From Fasciolopsis buskii (Eukaryota; Platyhelminthes; Trematoda; Plagiorchiida; Fasciolidae): 64,000 nucleotides of DNA. Location of the stretch: the NCBI GenBank assembly GCA_008360955.1, contig LUCM01008353.1:42838-106837 (forward strand), written 5' to 3'. Shown piece after piece: positions 49,001 through 61,400 of the stretch (positions are counted from its first letter, which is position 1; each line of letters opens with the position of its first letter). The position numbers and the translations under genes were made by a program. The notes under the pieces are model-generated. The model was not told the origin of the DNA and did not search any database. It saw only the letters and a program-made list of their open reading frames with translations.

Positions 49001-52000
49001 CTAACTCCCGAATCAAAACAGACATCAAATAACAGAGCTGTAGTTCTCCCGTGATAGGTGCCTTTAACTCTCCAGTCAGAACTGTCTGTCATCTTGCATG
49101 CCAATGAGTGAGTAACGATTGGTTGGTGAATGCAAATAACCCACCCACGAACATGTATGTGGAAATTAAACACCTACTGACCTTAGGCGATATCATGACT
49201 TTCAACTTTATTGAAGTAAAATCTACTTACTCACGATTAGGAATAGGGAACAAATATAGCATGGTCATACGGTAAGACGTCGATAGACCATCAATAATCC
49301 ATGTTTACTTAACAGTTTGTTCATACGTTTGCTCATTACTGCATTTCTCAATGATTATCTTACCTTTTTATTTCATTTCGTGTTCACCGCAGGCCGTATC
49401 TAACAAAACCTAATTTCCGGGCCCATGAAAAATGCTCACTAATACCAGTTTCTATAGAACTGTAATAAATCAGACACTCACGCAAACTCACATCTCGCAT
49501 GCCATATGTCGAACATTTCGCGCAAAACATCAAATACAGAGCAGGGGATTATCCCCAAAGAAGCTCTTCGAATTGTGCTTATCAATTAAATTGCACTAAA
49601 ACGAAGACTTCGTCCAATTTAATGGTTATTCGCAAGCAAAATATGCATTAGCAGCAGTCCCGTAAACCCTCAGGCTTAGTAAATTTTCCGTGCCGGTTCA
49701 TAAAGTTATTGTTTAGGTGGAATGAGAAAATGGTCTGAATGCCGGGGTAGTCAAACATAAACGTCACAAGCCAAATTCAAATCAAATTTGTTCCGTTTGC
49801 TGGGCAGACGTGATTGTCACGTTACCGAACGTGAATGTCTCCAGCGCATAGCGAATGGAGCGCAGTTGCACTTCCAATAAACCAGAACAGCTAACCTGGT
49901 TTTAGCCGTCTGATTTGTAGTATCCGTTACTATCCAGTGGAGGCCAAGGTAGTGCTGCTTAAATTCAACTTAGATGAACTGCATGTTTTCATCAAAAACT
50001 AACTTACTCAAGTAATCTAATCAGCAAATCGGGGCTGGGTTCCATGTTTCACTGGACTAGTGGTCTTGCAAATCTGAGGACCATCAAAAAAATGGCTCAG
50101 AGGCTCAGTGATAAGAGAACTTGGTCTAGAAGTGTAGCTTTTACTCAGTGTTATTTACCCGTGCAACAACTCATGAAGTGATTTCACTAATAATCCAAGA
50201 ACAGCTCACTTTGAAAAATGGTAACTTGCTTTTCAAATGGGCCCGTCATCCATAGTCATATTTCATATGGTATTTTCTTACGAATAGCCTATTTGTTTGA
50301 CATCAGATTGTACTAAAACTTGGAATTGTTACAATAAGAATACACCTTTGGAGGGTTGCCGAATGCTTATCAATTCTCTGAACAGTTTCCATCACAGATG
50401 TAGCTTCGTTACTTCTACCGTTCGCCAGAAGAACGCTAGGATCAGGACTATCCGATACCTGAATAACTTAGCTTGCAACTCCACGTTTATTTATCTACCA
50501 AATCGTTTGGCCAGTTAATTCATTTTACTTATAGTCTAATATCTAAATTAAAGTTACCAATTACAAGAAATTTCTGGCCCATGTTTAGTATAATGCAGAC
50601 TTTTCCATTCTAGAAAATTTGCACTGACGTTGATTAACATGTGGGGATAATCATCAATGAAAAATGTGTCATTCATTATGTTGATTGCATCTATTGTCTC
50701 GTGTGCAGGACAACTTGGTTCAGTAAGTTCAATCAATTAAAAATGATGAGGTGATTATCAAACGCTTGGACTTAGACCTTTAAAGCTTGAGTTCGGTGAG
50801 ATGAAAAAATGAAGTAACCACATGAGCACATATTTTTCAGTGCAGTTCATCTCTTTGATCTTTGTAACAGACTGTCAAATTTCGTAATTGACTCCAGCGA
50901 TACCAGCACATGGAAACATTCCAATTATTCCTTGTAAAAAGTGTGCACAGCAAATTTTCTGGCAATGTTATGCTTGAATGCATCTGGCATGCAATGAATT
51001 TATCTTGTAAATGCAACTCGATTCTACATTTCTGGAAGCATTAAAGACGGATGGTAGAGTATTATAATGAAGTAATATGGAGCGCAGAAGACACACAACA
51101 GTTCCCGATCGCTTGGTAATGTGTGAAAGATAAGTAAAAGAATAAGGGAAATAAAATCGCAACTGATTTCCCTTGTCCAAACTAGTTAGTTTTGTCAGGT
51201 GAATCTCAGATCCTTAAGAATTCAGAAAAACTAGCCAAACGGTGTCATTTGTTGCACTTTAATTTTGCAGTTAGAAGGGACACAATTTGCGAAGCATTTT
51301 GCCACGATATCGTAAAATTTATCAATGTCTGCTTGAACCATTGAAGCTTTGTCTAAAGAAAGAGAGAAATATGTACAAGCAGTACAAATTTGCTAGTCGT
51401 TTCTCATGGTATTGCTAATGATATCCAAGAATCACCTAGACGAAATTAGATGTGCTCATTACCTTATATCTTTTCTATTCCATTCCGTTTTTTTTCATGA
51501 TTCTGATTCGACATTTGTGCAAGGTATGATATGAAAACTTAGCCCAAAGTGCACACTTTATTGTTCCAAACACGACGCGACTGAAGACTGAGTGGAACTC
51601 ACGTTTTAACTCATGATTCACCGCGGCTAATACGTTTTTTTTTCAACAAAATCGAAAATGATAATTTCATGGTGCTAATAAGCTGGCGGTATTTTGTGCC
51701 CATTGAAACATTCAGCATAAGCGAAAACACTTACCTAAATACCATAGAAAATCTTTTGACGATCAGTGGTTTATCACCGCTTGAAAGCAGTTTTCCTTTG
51801 CACCTATCGAAATGTTGGCAAATTTGTCAAGAAAATCTGTCTTTGTTATCATATATAATCGATGTGCTTCACAGCGTTCACCTGCACAGCATCTGATGGG
51901 ATAACGAGGAAAATGGAATAGGTTTTGCCGCCCTATCTCCTCAGAGTAAGTTGACCGTTTTTCGCTGATACGTTCCAAAAAGTCATTTTCTGTTCTGAAG

Positions 52001-52883
52001 TTAGCAAACAATATCCGAATAACTCATATTTGACGTTTTCATTGCAAATGAATGTTCCTTTTTCTGCAAGCTTCCATAATCACAAAGCATTTCGTTCTGT
52101 TTACTGAAAGTCAAGAGAAATAACACATCGTTTTGCCTACTTTACGGTATTCCTTAAGTGTGCTGTTCTTGGGTAAAGCCGATGTAATCAGGGTCTCCCA
52201 AACAGTACCATAAGTTTATAATTACTTTATTCCATAGAGATTTGATTATAAAACCATATTCTTTGTTTTGACCAGGTTGCCTTAAGTACCTACAATAATT
52301 TCGAATGAAATAACATCTAGTTCACCTCATCATATGTTCATCCGAAGTGCTGCAAGGGAAAGTCGTTTGATATTTTGCAAGGAAAGAGTCCAGTGCTTGG
52401 TGCATTCATGTACCAATTTAATAATCACCACGCTCTCGAATACAGATGTTTGTTCCAAAGTTGTTAAAAATGAAGTGATCTCACTTAAAGCTAAACTTCC
52501 AAATGCTTTTGGTAACTAAAATCCATCCCGACCCTTTTTTTATTTTTGGTGACCATTGAAAATTTCGGGACCAAAGGGTTGCCATCTGAAGTAAGCATAG
52601 TTCCTTTGACCCGAATGCAAATAACTTTGTCGAATTCGTTAGTAAACAATAGGCGCATAGTTTTAAAAGACTATGCTGCTTTTATTCGCTATTTGAGAAC
52701 GGTAATTGTGTGCCCGATTGTTATCACAATGTAAATTTTATTCGTGCCAGCAATACTAGGATGCGGCAGGGTGACACAACGCGGCATAAACCTACTGTGC
52801 TGCTCGCAAAGCGGTTCCACCAGTTACTATGAATTTTCTATTCCATTCAGAATATGTAGTGAAATGTGTTCTATCTCACTCAC

Positions 52884-52976
52884 CTCCGTGCCTGACCGCA
52901 CTGCAGATAAAGAAAACTTACACGGCTTTGATGGCCTGAGTAACGTCTTGTTAGCGGGAAAATTCAAAAGACCTGG
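52884..52976 (-). CDS. Candidate internal exon, 93 bases, symmetric (unconfirmed)
   Basis: On the minus strand a long pyrimidine tract ends in CACATTCAG, a superb acceptor. The segment ends at GGAG|GTGAGT, a consensus donor. The 93 bases are a multiple of three and open in the zero phase, giving PGLLNFPANKTLLRPSKP, then CKFSLSAVRSGTE. Inside it, GTAAGT...CTGCAG (52901-52921) mimics a complete 21-base intron, which seems too short to be real. Product unknown; no partner exon is established. Confidence 0.25.
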
Positions 52977-55900
52977 CTGAATGTGGAAGCAAAAATGAGG
53001 AGGCAGGATACGAAAATATCTGGGAGGGTTACTTCTGCCAAACATGACCTTTTTAATGTGTAATCAACATACAGCTTTGCTTTCTTTACTTACCCCAGCT
53101 GCTTTTAGCTAAGTTACTGAAGGCTTTTGCTGGACTAAAGGATGATGTTACTGAGCCAACTATAGAAGGAACGATAAAATCAAAGTCCAAATACATTATT
53201 GCTTACGAACTAACACTTATGAAAACCACTACTTCATAATCGCATCCATCCTACTAAAAAATAAGACGATCATTTTTGTATCTTAGAAAGTATTTCCGAC
53301 AAAGTCAATTTAACCCTGTGTAGAACAGACATTTCCCACTCTCGTGAGGTTGTATTCCGTTGTGATTGAGGGTAATTTGCGCTGGCTAAAATCGATGAAT
53401 TTCGGGTGTAGCTGTCCGTGGAATGAATGCAGATCTTGAGACTCTACCTCAAATTTCATCAGTGCTTGCCGAAAAGATTTTTAAAGAAATATTTGGCTAT
53501 TAATATTATCTCGGTCATGACTGATGAGTCATTCGACGGCGCCTGTTTTGTCAACTTCAAAAATATTTCATAATTTTTGATATAAATCGCACGCCGCACA
53601 AAACCAACTATAATAAACTGTACCGGGATCTGCTTTGCTTTCACATTATGAGGGTTCGTCGATAGCTCAAACATTTTAGTGCCCAACTCACGGTGAACAG
53701 CGGATATTTATTCTAGAATGAATGTCGGCTAGTTAAGAACAAACAACGGTACAGATGTTGCCATATTTTCTGGGTCATTCTCCTGCCTTGTTTGTAGCAA
53801 TCAAATTCGTCCTTGCTCTGCAAACCCTATCATGTTGAATAAATAAATAAATCTGCTACTTAAGCCGTCAGCTCCGTGATGATAAATCCAATGTTGTGCC
53901 GAGATTTTCCATGCACGAGTTGAATGGATTAGCACGTTTACTTACGATTAAAACAAAACAAAGGGTATTACTGAACTGGATACAAACAAGACGAGGTTGT
54001 TGCTTTACCTGATTTGTTTTGCCTTCAGTAGGCATTTGTTGATATTATTGACGATGAAACATACAAGAAAATTTACTCGTAAACAAATTCGGCTGTATAT
54101 AAAGAATTGAGCAAACATGAGTTATTTTACTTCAACGAAAACAAACCAAAGACCTGAGTCGGCAATAAACTGTTGGTATTAATTTGGCTTAAACGGGCAC
54201 AAAATCACATATTTAGTTCAGTTAGGCGGACGCGGAAAAAGCAGTGACTGATCGGTGACTAGCAAACAGACGATCACCGTATATTCATCTAGGACTTACC
54301 AAGTGGTGACAATGCATTTTTACACGGTAATGTTTTCTTTTAATCGGTTGCTAAACTTTGAATTTACTTTTATTTAACAAGTAGTGGTTTCGTCCATATA
54401 AACACCCTGCCTTCTAGAACATGAATAGCTGGGTGTATTTCTCGTCTGATGTTTCTTATTAACCGTTGCGAATGAATCATTCGTAATCTTAGCCTTTCGA
54501 CTGGAATGTCGTGAAGTCAGCTTTTAACACCATTCGCCATTCTCCAGCTTGGAACCGGAAATCGGTCAAAACTCCTCTTCGAAAGTATGATGTATCTCCC
54601 ACGTTGCAAATAGAAAATTTACGCAATCTATATTATCTCTGGATTAGCCGTAACTACGTCCCAGTCAAAAGCACATCTGGCAAACTGTTTTGCCACTGTC
54701 AGGTAGCACAGTTCGTTCAAAGATGATATGAATAAATAAAGACAGTAAGTTTAATGGTTGCAGGTATTCACTCTCGCAGGCACTACATATCAGATGCTGT
54801 GACTTCCTTCTGCCCAGTAGATGTAAGCAGGGATTTCGCAACTGACTAGCTGATAAATGTTTAACGGTTAAAATTTTCAAGCAAAAATAACATTTAAAGT
54901 ACAAACTCATCACGATCTCTAAGCAGTTCGATTGTTACTTTCAAGGAAACTACCGATAATAAGACAAAAATCTTCGATCTCATATACATTTATGGTGGGC
55001 ACAGATTCGTGTTTTGCTTGTTTAGTTAGATATAACGAAGGGTAACTAAAAGGATAGTCTGCCAGACCACTCTTTCCTTTCGTTTGTAGCATGGCGCTTA
55101 TTTTTCCCAATCCAGTCTGCTTCAGCTCAGACAAATTGGAACGGTTCAGAAGGGATGAAACGTAAAGCTTCACTGGGGGTGAAGCCATTCAACCAGAAAG
55201 CTTATCGAGCGACTGATTGCTTTGGCATGCTAAACTTCTAAATGCGCTTCGCTTTGCAGGACATTGAGAGTGAATTTTGAAGGTGCAAGACCAATCCAAT
55301 CCATCACTATGACAATGCATTCTACAAATAAGTATTGTCAAGCAGAACCAGTGTACTATCGAAGCCGTTCACCTAAACACGGTAGTTAAAATAATTGAAT
55401 TGCACAAAAGACGAATTAATGCGCTACTGGTCGAACCATCGCAGCGTTATTTTTAAAATCTCGGAGGACAGCATTTTTCCTTATCTAATTAGCATGGTCC
55501 ACTCCATTCAAATTTTGTCTTGTGTCTTCTAATCGTGCTTTCTTTTCAGCACTTGTTTTCCCTTTTGAACCATGCTCTAATTGTATTTGTAATTAAGTAT
55601 TCACGTCATCCTGCGAAACTGGATGGGCCAAATGACACCGCCATTTCTTCCACGGATTTTCATGCCAGATTTTGGTGTTATAGAAACTGGGTATCATTTA
55701 AATTAATTTAGATTTTCGTTGGGATTCTATCGACTGGTTTGACAGCAAAGCTTTCCCACCGTTCATAATATAGGTAACCGAGTTGCGTTCCTATAATGGA
55801 CATGAAATGTAAGCACGGCATTAGTGGTTACTTTTCAGTTCCAACGAAAACGGGACGAAGGCGAACCGCACTGTGTGTCATAATGATATCCTTTTATGAC

Positions 55901-56548
55901 TTCTTTCTTGTTACAGGTTGCAGTTACGCCACGTTGTAAAAAGAGAACACGACTCTGCCCGTGTTCACAATTCGATACAGTAGAATGATGAACAAAATTA
56001 TCAATTTTATTACCATAAATAATTAAACTTTCCTGAGCAGTCATCAAAACTCAAACCAGAAGCTCCTTGCAAAACACGTCTGTTGTATTTGATGGTGATA
56101 GTTTCTGAGGTCAATTTATCTACATTGCTATTAAGAAAATTCTGGCTAACCATTTGCTTTCCTATCGATCTACTTTAGCCTATTACACTTGACTTTCGTC
56201 TGACCTTTTGTACGCTTGCCCATTGGTTCATTTCCGAACGCCTACACTTTGAAGCATGGTATAGACAAACCGAGCATAAATTCTTGGTCCTTTTCTTACC
56301 AGTTTATTTCCATTATTAATTTGTAAAGATAAAATGCTAATAAAATTCTTCTATTCACTTTGGTCTAGGAAACTCGGCAATACTAGGTAACATTTTGAAC
56401 ACCGGCAAGGCATGGAATACAGCAAATAGTCAATTGAATAAATGATTGTGAAAAAGATTATGCAGAGTCGCGGGTGAAAAATGCTTCCAACAATCGATTT
56501 TCTGCGACTTTCTTATTTTCTTGCAGTTTCTCTGGATATAAAGCAAAT

Positions 56549-56877
56549 GTGAATGATATAACGTTAATAACACAGCATTGTTGGTGGATATAATGTTCCA
56601 GTGTTTCGACTACCGTGGATAGTCATTCTCAATGCGTTTTAAAATAAAATCTTACAAAAGTTGGCACATTACATCTGCCAACAACGTTGTGTTATTAACA
56701 TTATATCATTCACAATAAAACCAATGCATGGCACATCGATTTTTCGATACACTTTTTACGTCATAAAGCAACTGTATTTGATTGTAAATCTTGCCTTGAG
56801 AAAGGCTACCCACGGTAGTAGAAACTTTGGCGAATTACATCCACCAACAATGTTGTTATTAACCTTATACCATTCAC
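56549..56877. repeat. Three-copy inverted/direct repeat cluster with hairpin-GAAAC motif
   Basis: Copy A (56549-56635, minus), copy B (56659-56713, plus) and copy C (56793-56877, plus) share one sequence that ends ...TTATTAAC.TTATA.CATTCAC. A and B form a hairpin with 52-base arms (56549-56600 and 56662-56713) and 7 mismatches, mostly transitions. A and C also share an outer part in which GACTATC-CAC-GGTAGTC (A) or CTACC-CAC-GGTAG (C) folds as a stem and is followed by GAAAC. Copy B lacks that outer part. The arrangement suggests a small non-autonomous element family inserted repeatedly. Confidence 0.85.
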
Positions 56878-57889
56878 AGCAGCATTGGTAAATGTTTTTG
56901 AACTCGTGCCTGTTGCATTCGTAAATGCCTGAATTTCCGGAAAGATATGCACACGGAACAACTTAGAAAAACGTACTTCAGTTAGCTAACTGAATCGGTT
57001 CTCTATTGCAATCTCTACACAGAAAGTAGTGTGCACAACACACGAAAAACATTCAGACCCATCTGATATTCATGTAGTAATTCTATCGAATGCAGAATAA
57101 TTGTCTAAAGGCAAGACCTTCTAACGAGAGCATTCATGCTCCCCACTCAAAGAAGCCTCAGCCAAAATTACAAGAAGCTAACTCATATTCCATCTAAAAC
57201 CCATCACTATTATTATATGTACTAAGGGATTCATGAGAAACTGTATTTGATTTGTCAGTGATGGACTATGCTATTTCCTTGATTTTGGAATGGTGATCGA
57301 AGCTTTGATAATGAATTACAAATAATTTGGGAAACTGGTTTTAGTTTCCACTGATACGAGAGCAAATAAACATTTATTTATTGGCAATACCATACCAGCG
57401 ACAGATTTTGCAGCAGATGAAAAAGACCAAATAAATGTGTCAATTACAGAATGGACAATTTCAAACCAGAAGTCAGCACAATAGTGCCGCTGATCATAAA
57501 GAATGACTGACTAAGTTTAAAGGCAGCAAGCAAATGTGGCTGATTAGACGTGAGCCCAGCAGGGTAGAGAAAAGTTTGGTCAATGAGAGTCAACTGGTGA
57601 TTCAGGCAGGCTTCTGAATAATAAATACACTAATGTACTTTCGGCCTTCCGAGATAAGACGAAGGAATAGATTGGCGGCTCACGATCTGACCTCTGGATC
57701 GACACACTGGTTTTAGTGCAAATGATGATAGTTCAGCGTGAAATAATCAATTAACGGCTAAGCATGGCTAGAAAGACGTGGAAAAGTACACAAAACAACA
57801 TATATTAACAAACTGCAACTTGCCACTCAATTTCAACAATCTGACAAATTTTGCTGACGAAATTCTCTATTTCGATAGGGCTTCGTGTC

Positions 57890-58080
57890 TACTAATCACC
57901 ACCCAACCGAAACAGTCGCACGTCTGTAACTGTGCAGTTGATTCAGGGGCGAGAACATCCCACCGCGTAAGCCTTAGGCCTAAGGTTATACTGAGACGAT
58001 TCATCGATAGCCACCGATTAGGCTTTCTGGTTGACATTACTCGATCACTCCACATTCAATCCAAGACAAATGTGCATTGA
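57890..58080 (+). pseudogene. Possible gypsy-type gag/protease remnant (weak)
   Basis: A plus-strand frame of 100 codons contains DSGARTS and, near its end, RLGFLVDITRSL. FLVD followed by a small residue is the usual form of an aspartic-protease active-site start in gypsy-type pol proteins (FLVDTGA), so FLVDI could be a decayed copy. No reverse transcriptase is visible downstream, so this stays weak. A chance open frame is the main alternative. Confidence 0.15.
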
Positions 58081-58194
58081 TGCAGATTTCTAAAACGAAT
58101 AATGCAGTTTTTTGGTAATGCCACGATTTTCATTATTTACAAGTATATGTTCGTAAAATAGAAGTGGATAAAACAGTTTGTGATAGGTGAAAGG

Positions 58195-58400
58195 GATTAG
58201 TCACTGCCGCCTTCCGGATGAAAGTTACGAGACGCGGTCGCACCCGGTTTGAGAATCGCCGAGAACTGGATACCACGGATGGAGTGAATGGGCAGCCCTG
58301 TGGGATCGGGCTTTGGTGATATTAGACGCTGCGTCTGAACACCGTTCAGTGGGTTCCGTGGTACATTGTAAATCTTTCTGGAGGTTTTGCCATCTATTTG
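58195..58400. repeat. GC-richer segment with clustered short palindromes
   Basis: The segment holds TACCACGGA (58271-58279) with its complement TCCGTGGTA (58355-58363), the palindrome AGACGC-T-GCGTCT (58324-58336) and TGAAC-ACC-GTTCA (58336-58348). The long pair encloses both of the others, so a branched fold is possible. G+C and CpG are clearly higher than in the flanks. It resembles no family I know; an RNA or a SINE-like repeat are the main options. Confidence 0.4.
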
Positions 58401-61400
58401 ATGTCCCCTATCTCACAACTGTATGACAACTGTCTGTGATTTTCGCTCGTTTGGTATCGATAAATGGTCAGGTTAGACTGTTTTACCTGAATTTTTAGGC
58501 CAACTGTCTAGTCATTCTATATGCTTGGATTGCTAAACACAAACAAACGAGAGAATAACTTCTAAGATCATAAGTACAAACGGGGAATTAATCTTTCGGT
58601 TCCACGGTGACAATGTCCCTAACTGTCAGGGGACAAATTTCTTCTCAAATCCGGTCGACTTTCCTGAAGAACAGCAATCGGGCTAACAACATTCGAGCTT
58701 TTGGTAAATGATACGCATGGAAACCAAGACTTATCTTTGTGGTATGGACTTTTGTATGAGTAATACGAAAGCATATAATTCACTTACATCACATATGACT
58801 CTTTATGTCATCAAAAAATCGTTTGTATTCTCCCCAGCTTTGCTATTGATCAAGTGGACTACTTCGTGTTAATGAAAACAATTAAGAAGTTCCGTAAACT
58901 TTTAATTAATTTACACATCCACAAAAAATTATTCTAGGAGAAAAGGTAACTTCGTTGGCCAAGCTACGTTGAGGTGATGTGAGTACATGAATTTATTGAT
59001 TCAGTTATAAGCGCACAGCAGATATGCGCTAACAAAGATGACAGTTTCCGGTTTATTTCACTAAATGTTACAGTTCGGGTAAAAAATTGTTAGGAAATAC
59101 TACTGAGGTACTTTTTTACTTTGTTTTCTTGCTGAGTTGATGGTTTCATTTGAAAGGGTATTAAGTATTATGAGTAATTGCAACCAGTATATTCACCCTA
59201 TCGTTACCAAGTACACAGGTGCCACATTCTAAACGTCTCTCAATCGTTTACACCTTCATCGATCCGAATATGGGTAAATTCCAACTCCTTAGCGTGACAA
59301 CGTCAAAATATTCAAGCAACTGCAGTCATGACTGCAGGGATTCCAGTTTGTGAATAAATGATTTGCATTGCTTTCTAAAAACAATTATCTGTACTTGTTC
59401 CGGCTGATTGCCATTTCACCATAGCCCGATGTCATGGACACTTTTAGTTTGTTTTCTGCACACATCTAGACCACTCTGACAATGCTTGCGTGTACGACCA
59501 AACTGGCCATTTCTTACGACAGCTGTAGAAAGCTTTTGTTTGTCCGCCCAACCAAATACTCCCGTCATTCAAATAGGGGTAAATTAATCAGATGCGAAAT
59601 CCATTAGCATGTCGGAGCAATGCCCTACGTCGGCATTAATTGCCACTGCCATGAGTGCCTCCTGATGGACTGTCCGAGAGAGAAAATAGTCATATTTTGG
59701 TACGAGGAGCGGGGGTTGGAGGGAAGCCTGCTCTGAGGACGGTCCTATTCGGTTAATGTGTTGCGGTTGTGAAAAATTACATTTTTTATGATGATGAACT
59801 TTTCCAGGTCAGCAACGTTACGGTCATCCATCCACCAAAATCTTCATCACCGTACATTCATTACGGTGACGGTTTTCGAAGGCGCACGTGCCATACAGTT
59901 TTGTTCTAGTAATAACATTAAAAAATGGAAGTTGGTATTTTTTGTTAATAAGATTTGTGCAAAATGAGCGTGATTACCTGAAAAGAATGTGGATGGTTGC
60001 AAGACTTGTTAATTGTACCTTCATTTTGTAGCTAATAAAATCAAAATGGTGAAACTAACAATAAAATTCATCCAAGAATAATCAGTACTGTAAAACTGAT
60101 TGTCATGCATCGCTATAAAGTAGCACCAGTTGCAAGGACAATTAACTTAAGTTCTCCAAACATCGTAACTGAATTTTAACTACGTTGACTTGATGAAAAT
60201 GATATCAACCGTGTATTGTTTATTACGATATTCGGCGTTGATACACTTCAAAAAGTAAAAAACATAATGGGCGTTAATTTTGGTCAGCGATTTCGTGCAC
60301 TATCAATCTCGCTTTTACCAGCAAGTGAATGTGTAGCACGCCACACTGGTAACCAGTGGAGCGTTCTGTCAAACGCAGATTGTAGTAAGGTGAATTCATG
60401 ACAAATACCACATGTTAGTAGCGTAGGTCTATGCGGCATACGGCATAATGTTAACTGGTGTGGTTCACAGCTGAGACAAGAAAATGGCAGTAGAAAGAAA
60501 AGGTTTTGGGGGAGGTCTGACGGTGGCCAAAGTAATAACGAATTCTCTTCTCTCTCTCGCTTCTCTGACAGATCGAGTACACAAGCGTCATTTTGTTTAG
60601 CGAGACTAAAAAGGTCGTATGCTTTCGAAGTTCATCAACCTTTCGAATAGTAGTAGATGACAAAACACGGTAAGAAGAGAATGAGATCAAACTTACAATC
60701 GAATTCCTTGTAAGATTGCATTTCAAATTTTTGAAGTTTAATCATCGTTTGGTAGCAAGCACTATGATTATATCATTTAGCCTATATTGTGGTACAGATG
60801 GTGAAGGCTATCCTCGGCTATTCTTTGTAGCTAATGAGAATAACTCTCCCCTTTCATAGTCTGCAGTGACGGAAGTTCATTTTAAATCGGCTTAAGTTAC
60901 TGACCTGGGCATTTACATTTTCCATTCTCAGACAAGCCTTTTTTGTCTCTTGTTTTAACAGCTCTCTTAAGCTGTTGAAAGATTTTATGTTTGCTGTTCG
61001 TCATAGAATCTGGTGTTTCCAGGGCGATTGTTCTGTGTCGATTTTATGTATTCGATTGAAGTGATTGTTGATTTTATGAGCACTAAAATAGTCATGTAAA
61101 TAACCTGCAGTTAGAAACAGTTATCCGGATATGAGAGTGCAAACTATATATTAGAAAATCTCGATGAGAATTTTAAATAATTTCCAGTTGGCATGTTACC
61201 CCCTGAAAAATGCTTCAATGAATGAAATCAAAGTTCTTCTGCATGTCTAATGCCATAGACGGAAATCAGTTTTGACCGCTTCTATAATTTCTAAATGATT
61301 TTTTTTCTCAAGATTAATTTCCTCCCTGCAAAGTGAACGTTTGCACAGCCGTCGAATTATTCTGCCACCGTGGTAGAAAGTATGGCAAATTTTCCCTGAA

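Larger units (their letters stand above)
45122..56548. other. Gene-poor stretch downstream of the channel gene
   Basis: It holds the candidate exons at 45893-46072 and 52884-52976 and otherwise only short frames without recognisable domains. No repeats longer than a few tens of bases were noticed. Confidence 0.5.
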
